This document shows, piece after piece, positions 40,901 to 51,604 of a DNA stretch of 64,000 bases (positions within the stretch are counted from its first letter, which is position 1; every line of letters starts with the position of its first letter). Under the pieces are notes generated by a model that was not told where the DNA came from, made no database searches, and saw nothing but the letters and a program-made list of their open reading frames with translations. Source of the DNA: Diaporthe sp. PMI_573 (lineage: Eukaryota > Ascomycota > Sordariomycetes > Diaporthales > Diaporthaceae); contig JAJTUP010000098.1 in assembly GCA_021399435.1 (NCBI GenBank), positions 62,001 to 126,000 on the forward strand, written 5' to 3'. Made by a program: the position numbers and the translations under genes.

Positions 40901-42143
40901 GATTATAATCATGGACGAAGTTAGTATGTTGGATTTAACTTCGTTAAGCATGATCAACAATCAGTGCAAGATTGCAAAATCCCTAGATCGCAGCTCGCCT
41001 GACCTCTTTGGTGGACTGCCAGTTATCATTTTCTTTGGGGACTTCTTCCAATTCCCGCCTGTAAAAGGGCCAGCACTGTGGAGAGAACCGAGACATGGGA
41101 ATAGTGAGGATGTCAATGGCCAGATGGTCTGGCATCTGTTCAAAGAAGTAATTATCCTCAACGAGCAGATAAGACAAGCACAGGACCCCATATTCCGAGA
41201 TTTGGTCCGCCGAGCAAGGGCTTCTGCCTTGACTGAAGAAGATCTGGCTTTGCTGAACACCAGAGTGATAACTTCTCTTTTCATGCCGGAACTGGAAGGT
41301 GCAACTTTCGTTGCGAAATTGAACGCACTTCGACATCATCTCAATCTCGTCAGAACGGAACACTTTGCTCGATGTCGATCACAACGAATTTACATCTTCC
41401 CAGCCCAGCACAGCAGAACCACTTCTACATCCTCTTTCCCTCTTTATCTCGAAGACTTGCTTCAACAAAGGGATCAAGGTACTAAGATCCCTTTTCAAGG
41501 CCTTTTCCTCTACACACCGGGGATGCCTGGGGTAATTCTTGCTAACATCTGCACCCTTCTTGGACATGTCAATGGCACACGTGGTATTCCTTCGGGTATC
41601 GTTATTGACCCATCAGGTGTGCCTTCCCACGACCGATTACACGACATGCAGTTACACTAACAATGGACAGCGGACTTTTTCGAGATTGATGACCTGTTCA
41701 TCTTATGTACTAAACCGCCAGCCTGTGTTCTATTCCGCCAAGAGAATCCGAAGCACCTTGGCTTTGAACATCTCCAGGCTAACGACTTCCCTGTTTTCCC
41801 TATAGAGAGATCAATCACCATCAAGACATATTCCGTACGGAGAAAACAAGTTCCAATATGTTCAGCATTTAGCCTGACGGACTATAAAGTACAAGGGGCG
41901 ACTCTCAAGACAGCAGTCCTTGACCTAAAAGATAATCCATCTGCCAAGGGTCAAGACATGCATAAGAAGTTTTGTTCTATGCTGGTCCAACTTTCGCGCC
42001 CTCAATCTTTAGATGGTCTGTATCTCTTACAGAAACTTGAGATGAAGGACCTCCGATTTCGTCCACATGATGCGCTACTCACTGAGATGGAAAGGCTTCA
42101 TAAACTCGAGGAGGAAACCATACGCACATGGACAAGACAGTAA
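37955..42143 (+). mobile_element. Helitron, internally deleted
   Basis: Coding content of a rolling-circle transposon: a zinc-binding N-terminal segment (CTSCLREW, then CDRCRSRTR) in the frame from 37955, and the Rep and helicase domains in another frame from 38325. Several hundred residues normally lie between, so there has been a deletion and frame change near 38320. I could not place the 5' TC or 3' CTRR ends with confidence. Confidence 0.75.
38325..42143 (+). pseudogene. Helitron Rep-helicase protein, 5'-truncated, one intron
   Basis: Reads from a TAG at 38322 through WATINPSDLRNPLVLILAGI, the HUH-type motif GMLHLHVLIWLTGN, and then a PIF1-type helicase with Walker A GGEGGTGKS and Walker B IIIMDEVSML. 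A TAA at 41658 interrupts the frame, but it lies in a likely 54-nt intron (41617-41670: GTGTGC donor, CACTAAC branch, ACAG acceptor). Splicing keeps phase and joins IDPS to ADFFEIDDLFILCTKPP, ending at 42143. The catalytic tyrosine region is not resolved. The N-terminal domain is missing from this frame, so the protein is unlikely to be active. Confidence 0.85.
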
Positions 42144-42832
42144 GTTTTGACTTTCTCAATCTACATTCTAGTTATATAATACCGGTACATTAGAAGCCTA
42201 TAGATAGATCATAGATACACTACCTGTCAGGCACGGGCAAGGGAGAAGAAACCAGGCGGGGAAGAAAAGGTGATGTGAGAGGACGGAGTGGTAGCTTTCA
42301 CCACCCAATCAGGGACTCTTCTGGGCAAGGTAACACGGTAGATCGGTCAACCAAAGGAGCCACAATGACAGCTCAGGAACTGACATGCTACCTACTACAC
42401 ATAGACCAATGCCGTACCCTCACAGGTGTTGACGCGCGAGGTGCTAGAGAAAGGCACCTGGCGGAGCTATGAAGCTAACTGTGATAGTCCAGGGTGACCC
42501 TCGCGCCTGACGCCCAAGGCCATATCCTTGACACTATGTACCTTAATAGTGGCCTCCGATTTTAGCGTCCCACACCAGTCAGAGCCCGCTATTCCCGCCT
42601 TCCACTTTGTTCCCAGCCTCGTTCATAGTTCAATCATTCCAGAGTTCCGGGGCATCTGCCTGCGTCAGCGGGCGTTACCAGTAATTTACGTCAAAAACTC
42701 TCCCATTTAGGGTTAGTATCTAGCCGTATTAGGATTAGTGCATGCATGGAATAGGTTCATGTCACCGGCGCACAAAACATCACCAAATTCCCTTCTTCAT
42801 TGTTGAAAAGTAAAGGACATGCAACTATCACG
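42144..42832. other. Between Helitron and hAT transposase
   Basis: Should contain the 3' end of the Helitron and the 5' end of the hAT element. Candidate CTAG at 42168 and 42447 lack a convincing hairpin. GTAATTTAC occurs at about 42682, resembling motifs beyond the hAT stop. Confidence 0.35.
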
Positions 42833-44822
42833 ATGAGTAACAAAGGGGGTCGCCCTAAGACCCATGGTGTTCATGAACACTTTGCAGCAGCCCCAATACC
42901 TCCAGGAGGGAATAAATTCACTCAACTTCGCGTTCGGTGCAAATACTGTTCTAAAACCATGGCCAAGCACGTCCAACGGCAACAGAATCACCTTACCAAA
43001 GAGTGTCTTGGTTTCCAGCAAGCTGCAGGCCATGTTGATCGCCAGCCTCGAATCACTACGGCTTTGTCCATAATGGATCGAAACTCTAAAGATCAACTCG
43101 ATCGAGCCGCAGCCCTCGCCATCTTTAAGTCTGGCAAGCAATACACCACCTTCGAAGACGCTGGCATGGTTGAGTTCATCCAAATGCTCAATCCAGCGTA
43201 CAAGCCCCCTAGTGGTGATCGAATTGCATCAATACTTCCTGAAGTTTACCAATATTACCGGGTCCAAGTTAAGGAGATCCTCGACGATGCCGATCATCTC
43301 AATGTCATCTTTGACGCTTCTGACGACATAAGCAACAACCGTATTGTCAACATTTCGATCTCAATTCCCAACTCGGTTACATTCTATTGGAAGACTGTTA
43401 ATACACGGAACGAGGAACATACGGCCTTGAATACCATTCGCCTAATCCAGCCACTCTTGGAAGAGGTATTCACGAAGGAAGGAGAGGACTTCCAGGATTT
43501 CTCTCGCATGAACGCTATCTGCACAGATACATGCTCGACAATGCGGAAACTCCACGCTGAGATGAAGAATATGCCTGAGTTCAGGCATTGTTTCTTCATT
43601 TTGTGTGATTCCCATGGTCTTCAACTTCTAGTGAAAGACATCGTGGAATCGGAGAGATGGGCTTCAGTCCTTAAGAAAGTTACGAGAATCATCACGTTCT
43701 TTAAAAAGGCCAAGCTCCAACTCGCACGACTTCGTGCTTATCAGCTTGAGTGTTACGGTAAACAGAAGGCTTTCATTACACCAGCCATCACTCGTTGGGG
43801 AACACAACTCGGAGCTGTTATGTCTTCACTGGCGAATAAAGATGCTCTTCGAGCATATGCACGTGATGCTATGGTCCTCAATTCCCTAAAAGGCTAAGGC
43901 TATGAAAGGGGGAGAGGAGGAAGAGGAAGATCGACAAGTCCTAAGGGCAATACTCTCGTCCATCAACAACTTTGAGTTTTGGCATGAGGTAGAGATGTTG
44001 GCTAAGATCCTTCGGCCTATCGAAAACGCACAACGTTGCTCGGAGCGAGATCACTCGTGCGTTGGAGAGGTTATTCCCCGTTGGTTTACTATCCAGAGCA
44101 AATGGGATGCCCTTGAAGAGGCTAACCAAGATCCTCTTATCAACTGCTCGGAGCTGAGGCAATGGCGCGTCCAAAGGATGAAAGGCCAAACGACAGACAT
44201 TCACCACTTCGCATTTGCCCTGGACCCACGGACAACAATTGGGGAGGTTCTTGGGCTTGACACTATGGAGAGAGCACATCGCTTCCTAGAAGAAAACACT
44301 AGTATCAAAGAGTACCAACAGCTCTTTGGGGAGTTTTGTCGGTTCCGTGCTCGCGAAGGAGCTCTCTTTGGCCCAACCTCGCGGATCTATCGAGAACAGC
44401 CGAAGACTCCTCATACGCCTTCTCACTATTACGTTCTAAGCGCGTGGGGATACTTTGGGTCTATGGGAGTCAAGTTGGCTACATTGGCAAGGAGAGTTCT
44501 AGGATCCTTGGCGAACTCTGTTCCTTCAGAGCGTTCCTTCAGTGCTACGAACTACCTTCATTGTAAGCTTCGGAATCGGCTTAGTCCACTTAGCACTGAC
44601 AAGGTCACTTTCATCTATATGAACAGTCGGGTGCTCACGAGGCTCAAGACGGTCAAAGATAATGCGGCAGAACCGATGGTTGTCAAAAACTGGGAGACAG
44701 TTGATGTTGCTCAGCTAGTAAAGATAGAAAACGCGTTCCAAGACTCTATTGTTGTCGATGGCTGGGGTTGGGAAGAGACCGATTTGGAAAATAGTGGGGA
44801 TGATATGGACATCGGCCAATGA
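42833..44822 (+). pseudogene. hAT transposase, second family, one frameshift
   Basis: ATG 42833 begins a zinc-finger segment (VRCKYCSKTM, then H-x-x-x-x-C at HLTKEC), then the catalytic core (NVIFDASDDISNNRIVNIS, CTDTCSTMRKL, CDSHGLQLLVKDI). The first frame stops at 43897 and the second resumes at 43902 one base out of phase, with NFEFWHEVEMLAKILRPIEN and the dimerisation region NSVPSERSFSATNYLHCKLR. The two parts together give about 660 residues, normal for hAT. A single indel in the purine-rich stretch near 43900 explains the break. It differs from the 4.0-kb and 10.7-kb families. Confidence 0.88.
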
Positions 44823-44909
44823 GAGGTTTTTGACATGTAAAATACCTAGAAGTTTATGACGTCAAAAACTTTGGTCAGATAGGTAAATTACCATTCGGTA
44901 AATTACCTC
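44823..44909 (+). repeat. Probable hAT 3' terminal region
   Basis: Two direct copies of GGTAAATTACC (44882-44906) are separated by a few bases; the reverse complement motif (GTAATTTAC) appears upstream of the transposase at about 42682. The exact terminus and target duplication were not resolved. Confidence 0.4.
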
Positions 44910-45731
44910 GACCGGAACCCTAATCCCTTCGACTACCATCCGGAGCAATTCCAGAATTTCGATCCATGCGCAGCCGGGTGCGATCCGACGCCTGCTCGTT
45001 TTGGGCCCTCCACTTCGACGAACCGATATCGTGTTGGTCATAATGGCCAATGGATTATACACGGCGGTGTAGACATTGCTGCCGCCGCCATGGTAAAGCC
45101 ATTTCCGGTGGTTAAATTGCGCCAGAGTACCACGCCGGAGCCACTTTCGAATCCTGACTCTGGCCACAAAGGGTCACCTACAGCAGAGAAAGACGACCTC
45201 ACACTTTCCCAGTCGAGGCGCAGGGCTCAGAATCGTGCTGCGTAAGTGCTACCGCTATCGAACTGCCCTGCAGGAGCCGATACATCCTCTTCCTGCTGTG
45301 AAAAGGGGGAGGATAACAGTTTCCCTCTATTGCACTGTGCCTCGGTTATCTGCACTTGTATATGCTGACTTCTTGCCCACTGTTGCAGTCAGCGAGCCTT
45401 CAGAAAGCGTAAAGCGCAGCATGTCAAAGACTTCGAGGCAAAGCTTGCCTCCCTGGAAGCCGCACAGCGCGAGCTTGCGTCCGAGAACGAGAGGTTGCAA
45501 CGCGATCTCCAAGAGATGAGCCTCGAGAACGCAATGCTCAAGGCGACCCCCTTAACCAAGGGTGGACATTTGCCTTGCCATGACGGCGCGCCAGTGACAA
45601 CATGGCCCTTACAGTATACCTCCCTCAGATTCTGCACAAACTTCCTATCCCCACATGCGAACGAAACGTCTGGCCATCGAAACATCACCAGCGACAACGG
45701 AGAATGGCCCTATGCGGCAGGCGCTACGTAG
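44910..45731 (+). pseudogene. bZIP transcription factor (YAP-like), start lost
   Basis: DNA-binding protein of the fungal YAP/AP-1 type. The basic region (RRRAQNRAAQRAFRKRK) is followed by a leucine-zipper heptad stretch (LASLEAAQRELASENERLQR). A 147-nt intron (45242-45388, GTAAGT/GCAG) splits the basic region inside the double Ala, as in many fungal YAP genes. Upstream the frame stays open (NPFDYHPEQFQNFDP, then NGQWIIHGGVDIAAAA) back to the hAT terminal repeats without a start codon, so the first exon or start was probably removed by the insertion. An internal ATG at 45091 could give a shorter protein. The C-terminus is unusually short, ending at 45731. Confidence 0.8.
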
Positions 45732-45737
45732 AATTAC

Positions 45738-45911
45738 ATGATGAGCCATGACCTACGCAAGACGGGCCCGCTTAATATAGCGGGTATCGGTGGCAGGTTG
45801 AGGCATATGGCCAAAAGTGACGCGCAGGAGCAAGTGCTAGAAGAGAAGGACAAGTACATTCTCGAGGCCTTCGAGGAGAATGTCGACGCCGAGTGCAATG
45901 AGCTGCTTTGA
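45738..45911 (+). CDS. Short open frame, 57 aa, perhaps bZIP tail
   Basis: ATG 45738 begins a charged frame (HMAKSDAQEQVLEEKDKYIL) that ends at TGA 45911. It lies seven bases after the bZIP stop. It could be a further exon of that gene or a separate remnant. No donor/acceptor pair was clear enough to join them. Confidence 0.3.
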   Translation: MMSHDLRKTGPLNIAGIGGRLRHMAKSDAQEQVLEEKDKYILEAFEENVDAECNELL

Positions 45912-46697
45912 GGCACGGACGCTGACCGAAAGCTTCACTGACTCATTTTCCGCGAGTAATCCTGATGTTTGATCCCCTGTAATCAAACCTTGAGTATTGT
46001 TCGCTACCTTCAATCAACCATTACAGGGCTTGACGCGAGTCAAGGCTGGAATGTGGTCGTTATCAGAGTTGCAAATGTGTCGTATGTAATAAAACCGAAG
46101 GAAATCGTCATAGTGCACTGGACCATCCAAGGACTGCGACTACGACACAGGACTGGACTGGACCGGACCGGACCGGCTGCCGCCAGCTGGCCCAACTGAC
46201 AATGCTGACTTGACTTGCTGATAGAGACAGATACGCCGACATCCCCATAGCCAAGACCTCGAGCCACGACCTGCCTCCTCATCGACAGCCAACCCTCCCC
46301 GATACTGACAACGTTGAAAATGCCAATGCTCGGCATTACCGACCCCCTGTGCCAGTTAGCAAAGTTACCTCATGCGGGGGGCTGTCAAGCTGACCAATGG
46401 CATCAGCCACGAATGACAAAGGAGAATACTTGCAAGTCTCGGGGAGCCCGCAGTGCCGTCGCAATTCAATCATAATGGGCTTAGCCTGGGGGGAGCTGGG
46501 GAGCTCCAGAGGACAAGCTCCTGAGGGGCTTTCAAGAGGGTTCTTATACCATTGCTCGGGCAGCGCATCCAAGCCTCATTTCTTCGCCTCCATCAACAAC
46601 TCTTTCTCCGGTGCTTCTCATTCATTTTTTCTTGCCATTCTCCCCATTGTGCCATGACCAGCTTGGTCCTCCCTATCCAGGTCCGACGGCAGCCAAG
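45912..46697. other. Intergenic, promoter side of the 7TM gene
   Basis: No gene recognised. A short tandem GGACCGGACCGGACCGG is at about 46156-46174. Confidence 0.35.
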
Positions 46698-47585
46698 ATG
46701 GCCGGGGAAACAGGTCCCATCACGGCGTCGTTGCCGGTCGATATGATAATTGCCGGCTTTTTCGCGATTGCGTGTTATAACTACGTCGAAATCCTCATCT
46801 CGCTGCTCTATCGCTTTAAGCGCCACGACGGGCTCTATTTCTGGAGCATGGTTACGGCGACACTGGGAATTGTACTTCACTCGATAGTGGTGTTGCTACG
46901 CTACTACAGTCTCGGGCCAAACTTTCCACTGGCTGTTCTGACGTGCATCGGTTGGTATGGCATGGTCACTGGCCAGTCTGTCGTTCTCTACTCTCGCCTC
47001 CATCTCATCGTCTCGGATAGAGCCGAAATCCGCTGGGTGCTGATTATGATCATCATTAATTTCTGCATCCTTCACATCCCGGTTACAGTCTTATTTCTCG
47101 GTAGCAACACTCGAGAATCCAATCGGTTTCTTCCCGCATTTGACATCTACGAGCGTGTCCAACTCGCGGGGTTCTCCATCCAAGAATCCATCATCTCCGG
47201 TCTTTACATCTGGGAAGCATCTCGTAGACTCGAGCCCATCTTTGCCATGAAAAAGATCGCGACGCGCAAAGTCATCCGACAGCTCATCCTCGTCAATGTC
47301 CTGGTTGTGCTCCTCGATATTAGCCTCATCATCACTCAGTATCTGGATCACTTCCAGATTGCAACGACATACAAGCCGGTGGTTTACAGCATCAAGCTCA
47401 AGATGGAATTTGTCGTGCTTAACAGGCTGCTGCTTCTCGTGCGGCATAGGGAGTTCAACTGCATGCAGGTTGCGGATGAACCTTCCGGCATTCTCCCTCG
47501 GTCATCGCATCTCAACGTTACTGGAGGACAGAAAGCGGATCACCTCCGATCTGGGTCATTCTACTGTACCACTGATTGCGCCTGA
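46698..47585 (+). CDS. Seven-helix integral membrane protein (DUF7703-like), 295 aa
   Basis: Start chosen at ATG 46698 (context AAG-ATG-GCC) rather than the upstream in-frame codon, because it places the first helix close to the N-terminus as usual. Hydrophobic segments include IIAGFFAIACYNYVEILISL, LYFWSMVTATLGIVLHSIVV, CIGWYGMVTGQSVVLYSRLH, WVLIMIIINFCILHIPVTVL, FSIQESIISGLYIWEASRRL and LVNVLVVLLDISLIITQYLD. The TGQSVVLYSRLHL and ISGLYIWE phrases are characteristic of fungal DUF7703 membrane proteins. Role unknown; the GPCR-like topology suggests sensing or a membrane scaffold. Frame intact. Confidence 0.75.
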   Translation: MAGETGPITASLPVDMIIAGFFAIACYNYVEILISLLYRFKRHDGLYFWSMVTATLGIVLHSIVVLLRYYSLGPNFPLAVLTCIGWYGMVTGQSVVLYSRLHLIVSDRAEIRWVLIMIIINFCILHIPVTVLFLGSNTRESNRFLPAFDIYERVQLAGFSIQESIISGLYIWEASRRLEPIFAMKKIATRKVIRQLILVNVLVVLLDISLIITQYLDHFQIATTYKPVVYSIKLKMEFVVLNRLLLLVRHREFNCMQVADEPSGILPRSSHLNVTGGQKADHLRSGSFYCTTDCA

Positions 47586-47586
47586 T

Positions 47587-47958
47587 CGAGAGTCTGCTGA
47601 TCCGTCTAAAACAGACGCCATGTTTCCAACCAAGGATGCCTACGACATTTTGAGTGAGCAGGGGAATTGTGGCAGCCAGTGGGAAAACTATGTCACGTCT
47701 CAGACTCAACTGCACATGCTCAGTTTTGAGGCTCAGGCAATGATCCATAGGATCTCCCCTACACCGCTCCTGTTTGTCATCCCTGGCAACGACATCCTTG
47801 TTTCAACATCGTCCCAGATGGATGCCTTCAACAAGGCTCGGGAGCCGAAGCAGTTGCATTACCTGAAAGAATGCGGCCACTTTGATATATACATGGGGGA
47901 TTACTTTCAAGACAACATCAAGGCGCAGATCCAGTTCCTAGAACGATATGTTAAGTAG
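47587..47958 (+). pseudogene. Alpha/beta hydrolase C-terminal fragment
   Basis: The frame directly follows the 7TM gene and carries ISPTPLLFVIPGNDILVSTS (catalytic aspartate loop) and LHYLKECGHFDIYMGDYF (catalytic histidine), the last third of a fungal alpha/beta hydrolase of the kind found in polyketide clusters. The nucleophile serine and N-terminal half are absent; the upstream part of the frame overlaps the 7TM gene in another phase. It is a truncated remnant. Confidence 0.7.
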
Positions 47959-48430
47959 TCGACTTAATACTAAGAACAACACCTGCCCTACTACTGTACC
48001 ATTTCCCGCTGGTATTAGCACCCAATACCATTTTCCCTTGGCCCGTGCATCCTTCTTTCGGATTTTCGGTCTTGGGTCCGAATACAAGAATACTTAGCCC
48101 GTGCTCCTTCCCCAGCTTTCCAAGGTCCCGGTGCTGATTCCCTGTCGCCCCAAATTGGAAGCAGCTTTCGTTTGTGAAGGGTACGCCGAAAACTCAATTA
48201 TAGTTACCGTAATCTAAGAGCTCCGGCCTACCCTACCACGTCTTACTTTCAGGAACGCCGCCCCGTTCCAGCTTCTCAGCCAATCGCAACTATGGAAATG
48301 TCCTGGCGATTTCTCCCCTACGAACGGGGCCCGTTTCCAGTTTTACCCTTACCCGGGGGGCTGACTTTGAACACGTGATCGCAGGCTCCACTGGGAGCTA
48401 AAGGCTCCCGCCTCTCGCCTGGAGAGGGGG
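47959..48430. other. Intergenic, no gene seen
   Basis: Nothing recognisable before the hAT fragment terminus at 48431. Confidence 0.4.
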
Positions 48431-48901
48431 CAGGGTAGGGAATCAATCCATCCACGTCAATATCCGACTTTGTGGATTGAATTGACGGCTTACTCAGCAG
48501 AGTGCTCGTGGATTGATGTCCACAGGGCTATCCGTGGATTGATGTCCATAATATTGAACCCGTGGGAGACCCCTGTCACACAAAATCGGGTTTCCTATTC
48601 GGGCAATTTTTGAAGCTACCGCCGAACCTGTATATTGCCTCACTCCTCACATTCATCCGAACAACCCCGTTCAACAGACTCTTCCGGCGCTGTATCGTCA
48701 AGCAGTATGTTATCGATATCTTCGATAATGCCTGCGCGTAACCAAGATCGCAGCGTTTGGATTAGCCCAATCGTGCCAGCGTCTAAGCGGTTTCGGAGGG
48801 GCGTGACCATCAACCCGGTGGCGGAGAACAGTCTCTCGCACTCCGAGCTCATGGCCGGCACTGTCATGACGTCAAGGGCCATTCGAGATAGCCTCGGGTA
48901 C
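48431..48901 (-). pseudogene. 3' fragment of the 4.0-kb hAT family
   Basis: The terminus CAGGGTAGGGAATCAATCCA at 48431 and the same subterminal motifs as the complete element lead to the C-terminus of the transposase (MTVPAMSSECERLFSATGL, then LIQTLRSWLRAGI). The last residues differ (EDIDNILL versus EDVDSILL), so this copy is diverged. Similarity stops near 48901 and the remaining 80% is lost, with no matching end. Confidence 0.9.
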
Positions 48902-49130
48902 TGGCGTTATACGGATCCGACATAAACATGAGAACACTAGTAGAGGCAAGTTCCGTGGTGAGAGTATCTTTTGTGACTTCTTTGTCCCACAGGGCTGGAT
49001 TCACGGAAGTCCACGCCACCGCCGGAACGTCCAATTTGGTCCTTAGCTGGGCGAAGAAGGAGAGAGCTTCTTGTGACGGTGTGGTCAAGGAGGTGCCGGC
49101 CGACGATCTTGCTTCCGAACCAGTCGCCAT
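48902..49130 (-). pseudogene. N-terminal fragment of an unidentified gene
   Basis: ATG 49130 in a good context (ACC-ATG-GCG) opens about 76 codons (QEALSFFAQLRTKLDVPAVA) that run into the hAT fragment in a different phase. It is probably the start of a gene cut by the insertion. Family not recognised. Confidence 0.35.
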
Positions 49131-49333
49131 GGTGTTGTGGGTATCGTACACTTATTGCTGCGACTTCTGACCGGCACAAGTACACTATTCACCCTCAGGT
49201 AATAGTCTTCGGCAAACGGAAGCTATTATTGCGCAGGCTGACTGGTAGAGTTTCCCGGGTTGTCCCACTTGGGAGCAGAATGGAGGAGTCGCCGCTAACT
49301 GGGAGGCCGCCGGCACCGCCGGCACCGCCGTTT

Positions 49334-49785
49334 GGCAGGTAGTTGGCGACGTTAGTTGCCGAGAAAAGACGTGAAAGGAAACTGGAATGGGGTGTAAAGA
49401 AGGAGGGCCGCAGGGGCCGCCAGTGGCAGGTAGTTGGCGGCGTCGGTTTGGTCGAAAAGAAAAGAAGAAAGGCCGGGTTCCGGGGAAAAATCGGGGGAGG
49501 ACCTGAAGGAGGGCCGGCCGCCGCCGCCGTTTGGCAGGTAGTTGGCGGCTTCGGTGACGAGAAGAAGAGGCCAAAGAAGAGAAGAAAAGGAGAAGAAGAT
49601 GGCGGAGCCGGTGGAGGGAGCGGAGCCAGTGCCGCCGGGCTAACGGAGCTTGGGGGAAGGGCGTGAGGGCGAAGAAGAAGGGGAAGACGACGGCACCGCC
49701 GTAGCAGGTGACAGACCAGCCTTCTCGGTGTCGTCGTCGTCGTCGTCGTCGTCAACGTATTCGTGTTCTTTGGCAGGTAGTTGGC
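49334..49785 (+). repeat. Four dispersed copies of GGCAGGTAGTTGGC
   Basis: Exact copies at 49334-49347, 49425-49438, 49533-49546 and 49772-49785, with start-to-start spacing of 91, 108 and 239 bp. Intervening sequence is not obviously duplicated. Confidence 0.85.
49730..49753 (+). repeat. Trinucleotide microsatellite (GTC)8
   Basis: Eight uninterrupted GTC units inside the GC-rich tract. Confidence 0.9.
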
Positions 49786-50830
49786 CTGCTGCTGGTGCTT
49801 CTGCCCCTGCCGCCGGGAGATCTTCTCGTTCCCGTTGTCTTCTGGCTGCGCCGGAAGGGGAAGGTGCAGCCGGATGGGCAGGAGGGCCGTTGGCCGGGCA
49901 AGAACAGCCGCCCCCAGTCGAGAGGGAAGAAGCAACGATGGTGCAGAGGAAAGAGATACTCTGGGCCTCGGCTCTTCCGGTGATAGTGGCAACCGCGAAA
50001 GGGGTGCGTGTGGTTCAAGAGGGGTCAGGGCAAGCGGTGGGAGGCAAATATGCGTATAGCGCAATAGAGTTTGTCTCATAGAAGGCTTCTCGTGCCCCCT
50101 GACGGTCTCCGAAACGCTTTGGCGACGCTTGGGGCCGCTTGGCGTGCTCGGCAGTGCCTTCCGTGGGTGCCGAGAGGAGCGTTCCGAGGGTCCTTGCGGG
50201 GTTTCTCGAGTGTTTTGGCGTTTCGAGCGCTCTCAAGGGGCTTCTCGAGAGGTTGTCGGTTGCACGGCTGTGCGTAGAGCGCGATGGAGCGTACTCGTGG
50301 TTGATTGACCTTTCCTCGCTTGGTGTATCGGCCGTGGGCGCCCAGGGACGACGAGGAGGCCGTGGGCACCCAGGGAGCACCAGAACAACGGTCACAGTAA
50401 ATTCCCACAAGCTGGGCCTCAGCTTCTTCGTGATGGGCCACCGTTGGCGGTGGTCGCTTCGAAGAAGGGTTGGCCGTAGCGCAGAGATCGTCACTCGACG
50501 ACGTCAACGAGCAGCGAAGCTGTCGGCGGCGACGATGGCGATAGAGGTCTGCCTCTTAATCCTTGCTATCAGGGGTTGACTGTGCAACCACTGATCAGTG
50601 TTGGATAGTCCTTCCGTACGTACGGGGAAAGCAGAATAACGAGGTTATCACGAAACGGTCTTTTCTTCGTGATGATGTCTAGAGGCTAAGTTCTGGTGGT
50701 GGCCTTCAGGGCACGGAAGTGCCCTTATGGCGACCCCTTTTCCGGCTGACTAAGCAGAAGGCAACGGCCAACCGTCAGAGGCCCTCTGATCAGGGCTTTA
50801 ACAGAACGTGCCCTCTATAGTATGTGGGTG

Positions 50831-51604
50831 GCTTGTTTTCAATATGTATTAAGCTTTGATTGCGGCGGAAGATGATCTCTAAGAGTGTTGAGGCATGGAG
50901 AATCCACACTTTTGAAGTTTACAGGATTGATGCTATATGCAGCGCTCCGATTACAACTAATTTGCTCGTAAAGAGCAGGGAAGATACGGCCAACGCGGCC
51001 CAATGCGAGGTAGCTGGCGGGTAACGGTTGGGCCAAGGCGCTATCCAGCCTCCCCATTTCTAAGTCTGTTAGTCAGCGAAACAAAATCGACCCACACTTG
51101 ATGACCACATCCCAGCGAAGATAATCTCGTCTCCAATCCAACCCTTCATTGCGCATCAACACCATCGTCACAAACTCAGCAACATGGAACGCAAAGAGCG
51201 AGAGTTGACTGAGTGATCATCGCTGCATCAGTCCACAGTCCTTGACTCCCCACGACCTGTTCACACGCGGCCTGCACCATCTTCTACAGGCTTCTACTCG
51301 TCGCCCACGGCCGGCGAAAGACCCTGGGTGCAGGCGTCAGCGCGTACCGGTAATCGTGGCGCGGCTTGGCTGGGCTGTACATGTGAACATCACAATTCAA
51401 CTGTCGTAGCTCCTGTTCCTGCCACCAAAGAGCCATTTGATTCCCTCGCTTGCTACTACTCAGACTTGAGGAGTCAAGGCTGCTCTGTTCACGAAAAAGC
51501 CTGGGCGGGTGGGATACTGAGCCGATCCTCAGGGGCATATCTTCTTCCTCACCGTGCTCCTCGGTACTGACCCACTCTCGCGAGATCTTAGGTTGCGCGC
51601 CGAC
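50831..51604. other. Intergenic, no gene seen
   Basis: Short frames only; includes the promoter region of the 51.6-kb gene. Confidence 0.35.

Larger units (their letters stand above)
49195..50830. other. GC-rich low-complexity tract
   Basis: Long frames exist on both strands, but all are Pro/Ser or Gly/Glu/Arg rich and mirror each other. No domain is present. The second half (50080-50580) has a different, less repetitive composition with no recognisable product. It may be the leader of an old LTR element. Confidence 0.4.

Noticed and set aside
38394..41660. Taking 38394 as the Helitron protein start
   Set aside because: The codon is TTG and conserved Helitron residues continue upstream to about 38340; it is only an artefact of frame calling.
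41958..42143. Separate 61-aa gene
   Set aside because: It is in the same phase as the Helitron helicase after a small intron and carries its C-terminal motif (LVQLSRPQSLDGLYLL).
49195..50079. 294-aa Pro/Ser-rich protein on the minus strand
   Set aside because: Low complexity on both strands, microsatellite inside, no splice sites or domain; more likely compositional.
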